Shown here piece after piece: positions 24,275 through 32,267 of a stretch of DNA of 48,228 nt. Below the pieces are notes generated by a model. The model was given only the letters and a program-made list of their open reading frames with translations, was not told the DNA's origin and did not search any database. The stretch is from Oscillospiraceae bacterium (GTDB taxonomy: Bacteria; Bacillota; Clostridia; Oscillospirales; JAAYXM01). The stretch is from the NCBI GenBank assembly GCA_017439555.1, contig JAFSIZ010000091.1:1-48228 (forward strand), read 5' to 3'. The translations under genes and the position numbers were made by a program. The first letter of the stretch is position 1, and the number at the start of each line of letters is the position of its first letter.

Positions 24275-26229
24275 TGTTTGACTTCCTTACAATTGATTTT
24301 GTCCGTCATTTCCCGGTAATTGCAGTTATGGGTCTTTTCCTCTGCGCTTTCCTCGTGGAAATCTTCGGTGCAAAGAATAAGTATATCAGAAACACAATCG
24401 TTCTCGTTGCGGCATTCGGCGCGTTTGCGCTCATCACAAGCCTTGTCAAGCCCGTTCTCTTTGATGGCGAGATTCTCGCTTATTGGATGGGTAACTGGGA
24501 GCCTGTGAGCGGATATGCAATCGGTATCGGCTATGAGATAGATGCGCTCAATATGTTCTTCGCGCTTTTAGTCGTAACAACGATTCTTCTTGCTGCTATC
24601 TACTCAATCAAGTATATGGCACGCGATCACCACCTCGGCCACTACTACACACTGTTCCTTATGCTCTCGGGCTCGGTGCTCGGTCTTGTCCTCACAGGCG
24701 ACATATTCAATATGTTCGTTATGATAGAGATTATGACCTTTGCATCCGTTGCGCTCACAGCATTCCGCAACAACAAGTTCGGTTCTCTCGAGGCTGCTTT
24801 CAAATATCTCATCATCGGCTCGATCGGCTCTTCGATGACTCTTGCAGGTATTGCGCTTTTATATGCACAGTGCCACACTCTCAATATGGCTCAGATTTCC
24901 GCAGTTCTCGGAAGCGGCGCGCTTTCGCCGACAAGCATCTGCGCATTCGCTCTTATGTTTGCGGGCTTTGGCGTCAAGTCCTATATCGTTCCGTTCCATG
25001 CACCTGCTGCTGATGCTTATATGACAGCTCCGACATCCATTTCGATGGTATTCTCGGGTATGGTCAACAAGGCAGGCGTCTACGGTATGATCAGACTTGT
25101 ATATGTCATCTTCCGTGCAATGGATATCACCCCGATTCAGCTGTTCCTTGTGACCTTCGGAACAATAACAATGTTTATCGGCGTCACAATGGCTCTTGCT
25201 CAGCACGATTTCAAGCGTCTTCTCGCTTTCCATAGTATCTCGCAGATCGGCTATGTCATCACAGCGGTTTCGCTCTGCACAGCTCTCGGTCTCGAGGCAG
25301 GTCTCTTCCACGCTATGAACCACACGCTCTTCAAGGGGCTCCTGTTCCTCACTGCAGGCGCAGTTCTCTATGCCGCAGGCACAACAGACCTCGACAAGCT
25401 CGGCGGTCTTGCAAAGAAGATGCCTAAAACAGCTGTCTGCTTCCTTATCGGTGCATTCTCAATCTCCGGTCTTCCGCCGTTCAATGGCTTTGCATCAAAG
25501 TGGATGATCTATCAGGCAACGTTTGAAAAGGCAACAACCACAGGAAACTTCGCATATGCGTTTGTTACGGTTGTCGCCCTCGTCGTTTCGGTTATGACTC
25601 TTGCATCCTTCATCAAGGTTACTCAGGCTGTGTTCTTCGGCCAGCTTCCGGCAAACCTCCGCGATGTCAAGGAAGTTCCGCTCCTTATGAGAATTCCGAT
25701 GTGGATTATGTCTGCGCTCTGTATTCTCACAGGTGTGTTCTATAATTTCGTTCAGCAGCATATCCTCGTGCCGGCTGCAAACGCAGCATTCGGCGTCACA
25801 AAATACATAGACAGTATGATGGGTGAGGGAACGGCTGCAGCAAGCGGAATTTCGGATTATGCAGTGCAGGGCGTTGAAGGAATCGTAAGCATCTGGAATC
25901 CGAAACTCTGGCTCATTCTCTTCGCAATTGTCCTCATCGCAGTGTTCATCGTCATCCTCACAGGTGACAACACTCGCGGCCGCGTTCTTGAAAAGAGCGA
26001 GGAGGATTCGGAGGATGGCAAATATGCAACATTCTTCGGCGGCGAAAAGAGCGCACATTCCCATGTTTCGGGCTCAGACCTCTTCTGGGGCTTCAAGCAC
26101 GATTTCAAGGGCTATTTCAAGTTCATTCAGGGAATGCACTCAGGTGTTGTCAACGACTATGCTCTCTGGGTGGTCGTCGGTGCGGCTCTCATCGTTGTGT
26201 TTATGTTTGCAACATTTATGTTTATATAA
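24274..26229 (+). CDS. mbhH: Mrp-type antiporter subunit D with C-terminal extension (MbhH, probably fused to MbhI)
   Basis: A 651-residue polytopic protein. Residues 1 to about 500 are a NuoN/MrpD-type ion channel subunit with the expected charged residues in helices (EIMTFASVALTAF, KYLIIGSIGSS, HAMNHTLFKGLLFLTAG). The family usually has about 500 residues. The extra about 130 residues contain a hydrophobic helix (about 545-565), a long polar/amphipathic stretch, and a final helix (about 630-650). This is the layout of the lateral helix arm of NuoL, which in Mbh is a separate small subunit, MbhI. No separate mbhI was found in the operon, so an H-I fusion is likely. That part is inference. 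Confidence 0.9.
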   Translation: MFDFLTIDFVRHFPVIAVMGLFLCAFLVEIFGAKNKYIRNTIVLVAAFGAFALITSLVKPVLFDGEILAYWMGNWEPVSGYAIGIGYEIDALNMFFALLVVTTILLAAIYSIKYMARDHHLGHYYTLFLMLSGSVLGLVLTGDIFNMFVMIEIMTFASVALTAFRNNKFGSLEAAFKYLIIGSIGSSMTLAGIALLYAQCHTLNMAQISAVLGSGALSPTSICAFALMFAGFGVKSYIVPFHAPAADAYMTAPTSISMVFSGMVNKAGVYGMIRLVYVIFRAMDITPIQLFLVTFGTITMFIGVTMALAQHDFKRLLAFHSISQIGYVITAVSLCTALGLEAGLFHAMNHTLFKGLLFLTAGAVLYAAGTTDLDKLGGLAKKMPKTAVCFLIGAFSISGLPPFNGFASKWMIYQATFEKATTTGNFAYAFVTVVALVVSVMTLASFIKVTQAVFFGQLPANLRDVKEVPLLMRIPMWIMSALCILTGVFYNFVQQHILVPAANAAFGVTKYIDSMMGEGTAAASGISDYAVQGVEGIVSIWNPKLWLILFAIVLIAVFIVILTGDNTRGRVLEKSEEDSEDGKYATFFGGEKSAHSHVSGSDLFWGFKHDFKGYFKFIQGMHSGVVNDYALWVVVGAALIVVFMFATFMFI

Positions 26230-26243
26230 GGAGGTGAGTGAAA

Positions 26244-27224
26244 GTGTTGGATATAATTATTAATACAATTAAGAACGCAGGGTTCGTTCTCGTTTTCCCG
26301 GGAATACTCTTCGTTTCAATCGCAGGACTTTTGCTCGCCGGTATTGACAGAAAAGTTCTTGCACGTATGCAGAAGAGAAAAGGCCCGCCGATTCTTCAGC
26401 CGGTATATGATTTCTTCAAGCTTATGGGAAAAGAGACAATCATTCCGCATGAAGCAAATAAGACGGCATTCCTCGGCGCTCCGATAGTCGGCTTTGTGAG
26501 CCTTGTCGTCATTATGCTGTTCCTTCCGATTGCCGGATTTGAAGCTCCGTTCGGAATAGAGGGAGATCTCGTCATAATCCTCTATCTCCTCACAATCCCG
26601 GCAGTTGCTCTCATAATCGGTGGCTCGGCATCGGGCTCGCCCTTTGCAGGCATCGGTATTTCCCGTGAGATGGTTGCAATGATGGCATATGAGCTTCCGC
26701 TCGTAATCGTCCTGCTCTCGGTTGCAAAGGTCGCAGGCGGCGATTCTCTTGCATTCTCGCTCAATACGATAATTGATGCACAGGCAGGCGGTGAACTCTT
26801 CATAACAAAATGGCAGCTCATTCCGGCAGTGCTCGCAATGCTCCTCGTCATCCCGGCAGAGGTCGGCACACAGCCGTTTGACGTTGCAGAGGCAGAGACG
26901 GAAATCTGCGAAGGTCCGCTCGTTGAATACAGCGGCGCTCCGCTTGCAATGTTCAAGCTCAACACAGCGATAAAGATGTTCATCATGACAGCGCTCTTCT
27001 CGGTGCTGTTCCTTGGCGGCATCAACCTCGGCATTGAAGGCTGGTATGGAATCGTTCTCAATGTCGTCGTGCTCTTCGCTGCATGCGCAGTGCTCACAAT
27101 TCTCTGTATGACACTTATTCACGCAATATGTGCACGTCTTAAGATTGAGCATATGTTCAAATTCTATTGGACGGTTGTTACCGCTCTTGCGGCAATCAGC
27201 CTGATCCTTGTATGGATATTCTGA
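26244..27224 (+). CDS. mbhM: Hydrogenase membrane anchor subunit (NuoH-like, MbhM/EchB)
   Basis: The membrane subunit that links the hydrogenase arm to the ion-pumping arm. About 326 residues with eight hydrophobic helices. Family motifs are LLAGIDRKVLARMQKRKGPP near the N-terminus, SREMVAMMAYELP, and PFDVAEAETEI with its buried acidic residues. The start is uncertain between GTG 26238 and GTG 26244; GGAGG at 26230-26234 is 9 bases before the latter, which is preferred. Confidence 0.93.
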   Translation: MLDIIINTIKNAGFVLVFPGILFVSIAGLLLAGIDRKVLARMQKRKGPPILQPVYDFFKLMGKETIIPHEANKTAFLGAPIVGFVSLVVIMLFLPIAGFEAPFGIEGDLVIILYLLTIPAVALIIGGSASGSPFAGIGISREMVAMMAYELPLVIVLLSVAKVAGGDSLAFSLNTIIDAQAGGELFITKWQLIPAVLAMLLVIPAEVGTQPFDVAEAETEICEGPLVEYSGAPLAMFKLNTAIKMFIMTALFSVLFLGGINLGIEGWYGIVLNVVVLFAACAVLTILCMTLIHAICARLKIEHMFKFYWTVVTALAAISLILVWIF

Positions 27225-27240
27225 GGAGGGAGGATTTAAT

Positions 27241-27687
27241 ATGTTTAAGAAAATGATAGCAAAGAGCATGGCTAAATCCCCCTGGATTTACCACGTTAAC
27301 ACAGGCTCCTGCAACGGCTGTGATATCGAGCTCGTCGCAGTGCTCACACCGCGCTATGATGCCGAGCGTTTCGGCTTCAAGCTCGCAGGAACACCGCGTC
27401 ACGCTGACATCGTCGTCGTTTCCGGCCCGATAACAAGCCAGTCAAAGGAGCGTCTTATAAGAACACTCGAACAGGTTCCGGAGCCGAAGTGCGTTGTATC
27501 GATCGGTTCGTGCCCGCGTTCCTGCAACGTGTTCAAGGGCAGCTATTCCGTCGAAGGTCCGCTTGAAAAATACACACACGTAGACGTTTCAATCGCAGGC
27601 TGCACACCGAAGCCCGAAGCTATTATCGAAGGCCTTTATAAGGCTGCCGAGATTCTTGCAGAGAAGAGGGAGGCGATGAACAAATGA
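27241..27687 (+). CDS. mbhJ: [NiFe] hydrogenase small subunit (NuoB-like, MbhJ/EchC)
   Basis: Carries the proximal [4Fe-4S] cluster next to the Ni-Fe site. The 148-residue protein has the four expected ligands: C24 and C27 in NTGSCNGCDIE, C91 in SIGSCPRSC and C121 in AGCTPKPEA. There is no twin-arginine signal, so it faces the cytoplasm like all group 4 enzymes. The ATG at 27241 follows GGAGGGAGG; an upstream in-frame start at 27208 lies inside mbhM and is not used. The end overlaps the next gene by 4 bases. Confidence 0.95.
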   Translation: MFKKMIAKSMAKSPWIYHVNTGSCNGCDIELVAVLTPRYDAERFGFKLAGTPRHADIVVVSGPITSQSKERLIRTLEQVPEPKCVVSIGSCPRSCNVFKGSYSVEGPLEKYTHVDVSIAGCTPKPEAIIEGLYKAAEILAEKREAMNK

Positions 27688-28706
27688 AATTCTCATTCCC
27701 GTTCTTAAAGGAAGCCATAGGCAACCTCTTTTCAAAGCCGAGCACTGTAAACTTCCCGAAGGTGCCGGTTGAAGCCGCCCCGAAATATCGCGGCAAAATC
27801 GCCTATTATCCCGATAAGTGTGTAAACTGCGGTATGTGTATCAAGGTTTGCTCGCCTATCGCAATCACAAGAACAAGTGAGGATGTGGCCGAGGGGGAGA
27901 AGATCACCTATGAGTTTGACCTCACCTCCTGCACCTTCTGCGGAATGTGCCAGGATTTCTGCTCGACAAAGGCTATCGAGCTCACGGGCGACTATCATAT
28001 GGTAGCGACAGATCCTGAGGATCTCATCGTCCGCGGCTCACGCATCAAGAAAAAGGTCAGCGGCAAGCTCACCTGCGGCGATGCTTGCGTATATTGCACG
28101 CTTTGCGCAAAGCAGTGCCCCGAAGGCGCAATCACAGTTGACCGCGCAAACAAGACCTGGACTGTCGACGAGTCAAAGTGTGTCAAGTGCGGCATCTGTA
28201 TCGACAAGTGCCCGAAGAAGTGCCTCTCGTTTGCTGAGGGCGCAGCAGAAGGCGTTGTCTGCAGTGACAGCTGTGTATACTGCACACTCTGCGCAAAGAA
28301 GTGCCCGGCTGAAGCTATCACGGTTGACCGCGCAAACAAGACGTGGAAAATTGACCGCGAGAAATGTACTCAGTGCGGCCTCTGCATTGAAGCCTGCCCG
28401 AAGAAATCTCTTTCGATGGGCCCGATAGAAGGTCCTTGCCCCGATGCGGCAGATGTTCCGGCTCCGACTCCGGTTGCACCTAAGGAAGAGAAAGCTGCTC
28501 CGGAAGCTCCGGCAAATGAAGGTAAGCTCACCTGCGGCGATGCTTGTGTATATTGCACGCTCTGCGCAAAGAAGTGTCCGGTAGAAGCTATCACGGTTGA
28601 CCGTGAGGCAAAAACCTGGGCTGTTGATGAGGAAAAGTGCATCAAGTGTGGCGTTTGCGTCGAAAAATGCCCGAAGAAGTGCCTCTCCTTCAAGACAGAA
28701 GAATAA
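27684..28706 (+). CDS. mbhN: Hydrogenase polyferredoxin subunit (NuoI/MbhN-like, eight [4Fe-4S] motifs)
   Basis: Electron-input subunit. Of its 340 residues, 1 to about 115 match NuoI/EchF/MbhN with two cluster motifs (C46-C56 and C83-C93). Three further ferredoxin-like repeats of about 57 residues follow (about 127-183, 190-246, 280-336). Each has two CxxCxxCxxxC motifs and the shared sequence CVYCTLCAK then AITVDR and KTW. That gives eight motifs, or up to eight clusters, instead of two. A Pro/Ala/Glu linker (about 252-280) separates the last repeat, perhaps as a mobile arm. Repeats are diverged at silent sites, so this is not an assembly artefact. It is the last gene of the operon. Confidence 0.93.
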   Translation: MKFSFPFLKEAIGNLFSKPSTVNFPKVPVEAAPKYRGKIAYYPDKCVNCGMCIKVCSPIAITRTSEDVAEGEKITYEFDLTSCTFCGMCQDFCSTKAIELTGDYHMVATDPEDLIVRGSRIKKKVSGKLTCGDACVYCTLCAKQCPEGAITVDRANKTWTVDESKCVKCGICIDKCPKKCLSFAEGAAEGVVCSDSCVYCTLCAKKCPAEAITVDRANKTWKIDREKCTQCGLCIEACPKKSLSMGPIEGPCPDAADVPAPTPVAPKEEKAAPEAPANEGKLTCGDACVYCTLCAKKCPVEAITVDREAKTWAVDEEKCIKCGVCVEKCPKKCLSFKTEE

Positions 28707-28717
28707 ATGAAGCTTTT

Positions 28718-28764
28718 GAGAAGCTGCGGCAAGGCCGTAGCTTCTCATTGTATAACATTGAATT
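28718..28764 (+). terminator. Probable terminator of the hydrogenase operon
   Basis: A 13-bp stem with one G-U pair, 28718-28730 (GAGAAGCTGCGGC) with 28734-28746, has a 3-base loop. The sequence after it is only moderately T-rich (ATTGTATAACATTGAATTTT), so termination may be incomplete. Apart from this hairpin, the gap to 28914 holds only the next promoter. Confidence 0.55.
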
Positions 28765-28848
28765 TTCACCTGATAGGAAAGAATTGTCAGGAATATACAG
28801 AGATATTCTTTGTTTTCGGAAAAAACACGAAAAGTTTTGATATCCCTA

Positions 28849-28877
28849 TTGACTTTAGCAAAGTAAAGTGGTAAACT
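28849..28877 (+). promoter_or_regulatory. Promoter of the histidine operon
   Basis: TTGACT (28849-28854), a 17-base spacer, TAAACT (28872-28877), about 38 bases before the first gene. An inverted-repeat operator overlaps the -35 box and spacer. Confidence 0.75.
28852..28869. promoter_or_regulatory. Inverted-repeat operator ACTTTA-N6-TAAAGT (his operon)
   Basis: Perfect 6-bp half-sites separated by GCAAAG lie across the -35 box and spacer, where a bound protein would block RNA polymerase. The same repeat with the same spacing is found at 37457-37474. The adjacent TrpR-like gene is the obvious candidate for the binding protein. Confidence 0.72.
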
Positions 28878-28914
28878 GTGAAAGTCACAATTTAAGCAAA
28901 GGAAGTGGAGCGTT

Positions 28915-29214
28915 ATGGCAAGCTTTCGTTCTGAATCTCTCAATCGGCTCTTTGAGGCAATTCTGCGTCTTGAAAGCGTGGATGAGTGCTATAACTTTTT
29001 TGAAGATGTGTGCACTATAAACGAGGTGCAGGATATGGCTCAGCGCTTTGATGTTGCGCTTATGCTCGATGAGGGGCGCAACTATCAGACAATATCAAAG
29101 GAGGTAAACGTCTCAACGGCAACAATCAGCCGTGTGAGCCGCTGCCTCAACTATGGAAGCGGAGGCTACCGCACAGCTATAGATAAGCTCAGGGCTGCGG
29201 AGGAAAAAGAATAA
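28915..29214 (+). CDS. yerC: TrpR-related regulator, YerC/YecD family
   Basis: A 99-residue all-helical protein of the TrpR superfamily. The helix-turn-helix is NYQTISKEVNVSTATISRVSRCL (about residues 62-84). Homologues in Firmicutes often sit at the head of histidine genes and are predicted to repress them in response to histidine. Here it is the first gene of the his operon, and its TAA overlaps the hisZ ATG. An inverted repeat covers its own promoter, suggesting autoregulation of the whole operon. The effector is inferred, not shown. Confidence 0.9.
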   Translation: MASFRSESLNRLFEAILRLESVDECYNFFEDVCTINEVQDMAQRFDVALMLDEGRNYQTISKEVNVSTATISRVSRCLNYGSGGYRTAIDKLRAAEEKE

Positions 29215-30320
29215 TGAATATCAGCGACAAGAATCTGAAAAACGAAGAGCGTGTGTCCTTTGCCCTTCGTGCACTTTATTCCAAATACGGATATGCTCAG
29301 TATAAGATGAGCAAGTTTGAGGAATATGACCTCTATGTGAGAAATAAGGATTTTCTAATTTCAGACGGCGTTATAACATTTACTGACACAAACGGGCGCC
29401 TTATGGCTCTGAAGCCTGACGTAACTCTGTCGATAATAAAAAACTGCACAGAAGCCGAAGGAACTGTGCAGAAGATGTATTATAATGAAAATGTATATCG
29501 CGTGTCGGGCAGCACGAAGTCCTTCCGCGAGATTATGCAGGTGGGGCTTGAATGTATCGGTGACATAGATGCATATTGCATTTCCGAGGTGCTCCTGCTT
29601 GCTGCGCGCAGCCTTATGACGATATCCGATGAATGGGTGCTTGATATTTCTCATCTCGGAATCCTCAACGATGTGATAGACGCACTTTGCCTCGATGAAA
29701 CAGCAAAGCGTGAGGTTATCAAATGCGTCGGTGAGAAAAACCTCCACGAGGCAACACGCCTCTGCGGAGACGGCGAGGCGGCAGACAGGATCCGTGCGCT
29801 CATTTCGACCTATGGAAGCGTGAGAGAGGTAATTCCGCGTCTGCGCGATGCAGGCGTTTCCAAAGCGCATATAAAAGAGCTCGGGGATCTGACGGCGGCG
29901 CTTGATATGTATGGGCTTTCAAAGAACCTGCGCATTGATTTCTCCGTTGTTGACGATATAAAGTATTACAACGGAATCGTGTTCAAGGGCTATGTCCACG
30001 GCGTGCCGACGAGCGTGCTTTCAGGCGGACAATATGACAATCTGATGAAGCGTATGGGCAAAAAGGCAGGCGCAATAGGCTTTGCAGTCTATCTTGATCT
30101 GCTCGAGGGGCTTTCATCAAAGAGCGAAAAATATGACGTCGACACGCTTGTTATATATGATGAGAATGAGCCGGCCGAGAGCGTGGCTCAGACGGTTGCA
30201 AGAATAAGCGATACGGGCGCGTCTGTCGTTGCACAGCGCAGAGTTCCCGAAAAGCTGAGATACAAGAAGCTTATAAAGCTTTCAGACGGTGAGGTGACGG
30301 TGCTTGAAGACAATGCTTAA
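29214..30320 (+). CDS. hisZ: ATP phosphoribosyltransferase regulatory subunit
   Basis: A 368-residue catalytically inactive relative of histidyl-tRNA synthetase that activates the short form of HisG. It shows HisRS-like motifs (YEEYDL-type region after KMSKFEEYDL, LKPDVTLSI, YYNENVYR, DDIKYYNGIVFKGYV and LSGGQYDNL). It lacks a C-terminal anticodon-binding domain. Its presence agrees with the short HisG encoded next. It overlaps the preceding and following genes. Confidence 0.93.
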   Translation: MNISDKNLKNEERVSFALRALYSKYGYAQYKMSKFEEYDLYVRNKDFLISDGVITFTDTNGRLMALKPDVTLSIIKNCTEAEGTVQKMYYNENVYRVSGSTKSFREIMQVGLECIGDIDAYCISEVLLLAARSLMTISDEWVLDISHLGILNDVIDALCLDETAKREVIKCVGEKNLHEATRLCGDGEAADRIRALISTYGSVREVIPRLRDAGVSKAHIKELGDLTAALDMYGLSKNLRIDFSVVDDIKYYNGIVFKGYVHGVPTSVLSGGQYDNLMKRMGKKAGAIGFAVYLDLLEGLSSKSEKYDVDTLVIYDENEPAESVAQTVARISDTGASVVAQRRVPEKLRYKKLIKLSDGEVTVLEDNA

Positions 30321-30927
30321 TGTTGCTCTTCCGAAGGGAAGGCTCGGCGAAAAGGTATATGATATGTTTGCAAAGGCGGGTTTTGAGTGCCCGTCGATAA
30401 AGGAAGAAAGCCGCAAGCTGATTTTTGAAAACGAAAGCGCAGGCGTGCGATACTTCTGGGTAAAGCCATCAGACGTTGCGATATATGTAGAACGCGGCGC
30501 GGCTGATATCGGAGTTGCAGGAAAGGATATCCTGCTCGAATACTCCCCTGATGTATATGAGCTTTTTGATCTCGATATCGGCAAATGCCGTATGGCTGTT
30601 GCCGCTCCGAGCGATTTCCGCGACAACCCGGAAAAGACGCTCAAGGTCGCCACGAAATTTTCAAACATTGCCCAGCGCTATTATAGCTCAAAGGGCAGAG
30701 ATATCGATATAATCCATCTCAACGGTTCAATCGAGATTGCGCCTATTCTCGGGCTTTCCGATGTAATCGTGGATATTGTCGAGACGGGCACAACACTCAA
30801 GGAAAATAACCTTGAGGTGTTTGAGACGATTGTCCCGATTTCCGCAAGGCTCATTGCCAATAAATCGAGCTTTATGTTCAAATCCGGGCAGATAGAAAAA
30901 ATCGTCAATTCAATGAAAGATATGTAG
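30304..30927 (+). CDS. hisG: ATP phosphoribosyltransferase, short form
   Basis: First step of histidine synthesis: ATP plus PRPP. The 207-residue protein is the short (HisG-S) form without the C-terminal regulatory domain, which is why HisZ is needed. Motifs: ALPKGRLGEK, GAADIGVAGKDILLE, and the PRPP-binding DIVETGTTLKENNLE. The TTG at 30304 has GAGGTG 7 bases upstream and puts the PKGR motif at the same distance from the N-terminus as in Bacillus HisG. The ATG at 30313 is the alternative, with a poorer site. Confidence 0.93.
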   Translation: MKTMLNVALPKGRLGEKVYDMFAKAGFECPSIKEESRKLIFENESAGVRYFWVKPSDVAIYVERGAADIGVAGKDILLEYSPDVYELFDLDIGKCRMAVAAPSDFRDNPEKTLKVATKFSNIAQRYYSSKGRDIDIIHLNGSIEIAPILGLSDVIVDIVETGTTLKENNLEVFETIVPISARLIANKSSFMFKSGQIEKIVNSMKDM

Positions 30928-30939
30928 GGGCAGATTGTA

Positions 30940-32217
30940 ATGATAAAAATTCTGAAATACGGGGAGGTCGCAAAGGATGATATCTTTGCAAGATGTGAGG
31001 ATATCGTTAACGTGGCCGACACAGTCTCCGCAATAATCGAAAACGTGCGCAAGCGCGGCGACGCGGCGCTCTATGAATATTGCGAGAGGTTTGACAGGGC
31101 GAAGCTTACAGCTCTTGAGGTAAGTGAGGCGGAAATAGATGAGGCGTTTGAGGCAGTTGATGAAAAGTTTATCGATATTCTCCGCCGTGCTGCAAAGAAC
31201 ATCAGGAAGTTCCATGAGCGCCAGGTGCGTACAAGCTTCATAATAAACGATGAAGACGGAATCGTCATCGGGCAGAAGGTTATCCCTGTTGACCGCGCAG
31301 GTCTCTATGTGCCGGGCGGCACAGCGGCATACCCTTCAACAGTGCTTATGGATTCAATCCCTGCGATTATCGCAGGTGTGCGCGAGGTTGTTATAACAAC
31401 TCCTCCGGGTCCCGACGGAAAGATAAACCCCGTAATCCTTGCTGCGGCAAAGATTGCAGGAGTCAGCAGGATTTTCAAGGTCGGCGGCGCTCAGGCAATT
31501 GCGGCGCTTGCCTATGGAACAGAGAGTGTTCCGAAGGTTGATAAAATCGTTGGCCCGGGAAATGCTTTTGTAGCTGAGGCGAAGAAACAGGTTTTCGGCG
31601 CAGTTTCGATTGATATGATTGCAGGTCCGAGCGAGATTCTCGTTGTTGCGGATGAGACGGCAAACCCGTCTCACGTTGCGGCTGATCTGCTATCTCAGGC
31701 AGAACACGACAAAATGGCATCGGCTGTGCTTGTGTGCGACAGCGAAGAGCTTGCAAAGGCAGTGTCGTATGAGCTTGAAAGGCAGATTCCATCACTTCCG
31801 CGATGTGAGATTGCAAGGGCATCGATCGACAACAACGGCAAGATTATTGTTGCAGACACACTCGATGCCGCAATCGAGATTGCAAACGAGCTTGCACCGG
31901 AGCATCTTGAGCTCTGCGTCGATAACCCCTTTGATTATCTCGACAAAATACGCCACGCTGGCTCGATCTTTATGGGCAAAAACTGCCCCGAAGCGCTCGG
32001 TGATTATTTCGCAGGACCGAACCATACGTTGCCGACAAGCGGAACGGCGAAGTTTTCAAGTCCGCTTTCCGTTGACGATTTCGTGAAGAAATCGCAATAT
32101 ACATATTATACAAAAGAAGCGCTTGCACGTGTTGCAGAGGACATCGCATATTTTGCTGAAAAAGAAGGTCTCTCCGCTCACGCAAGAAGCGCGACGATAA
32201 GAACGAAGGGTGAATGA
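30940..32217 (+). CDS. hisD: Histidinol dehydrogenase
   Basis: Last two steps: histidinol to histidine, NAD- and zinc-dependent. The 425-residue protein has full family length with VPGGTAAYPSTVLM, IDMIAGPSEILVVAD, the ligand region DLLSQAEHDKMA, and the ELAPEHLEL and GPNHTLPTSGTA segments. An AGGGGCAG site precedes the ATG, 12 bases after hisG. Confidence 0.96.
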   Translation: MIKILKYGEVAKDDIFARCEDIVNVADTVSAIIENVRKRGDAALYEYCERFDRAKLTALEVSEAEIDEAFEAVDEKFIDILRRAAKNIRKFHERQVRTSFIINDEDGIVIGQKVIPVDRAGLYVPGGTAAYPSTVLMDSIPAIIAGVREVVITTPPGPDGKINPVILAAAKIAGVSRIFKVGGAQAIAALAYGTESVPKVDKIVGPGNAFVAEAKKQVFGAVSIDMIAGPSEILVVADETANPSHVAADLLSQAEHDKMASAVLVCDSEELAKAVSYELERQIPSLPRCEIARASIDNNGKIIVADTLDAAIEIANELAPEHLELCVDNPFDYLDKIRHAGSIFMGKNCPEALGDYFAGPNHTLPTSGTAKFSSPLSVDDFVKKSQYTYYTKEALARVAEDIAYFAEKEGLSAHARSATIRTKGE

Positions 32218-32267
32218 GAAGTCAGAAAGGCTTATAATACACCACATCAAGGAATGAGACGATAACA

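Noticed and set aside
26316..27269. 317-codon minus-strand frame
   Set aside because: Antisense shadow of mbhM/mbhJ; improbable Cys/His/Glu-rich composition from reversed hydrophobic codons.
28061..28690. Repeated ferredoxin segments as an assembly artefact
   Set aside because: The copies differ at many silent positions and in the linker, so they are genuine diverged repeats.
19573..28706. Sulfane reductase (Mbs) or complex I instead of hydrogenase
   Set aside because: The large subunit keeps both CxxC nickel motifs, and the hyp genes are present; those other enzymes lack them.
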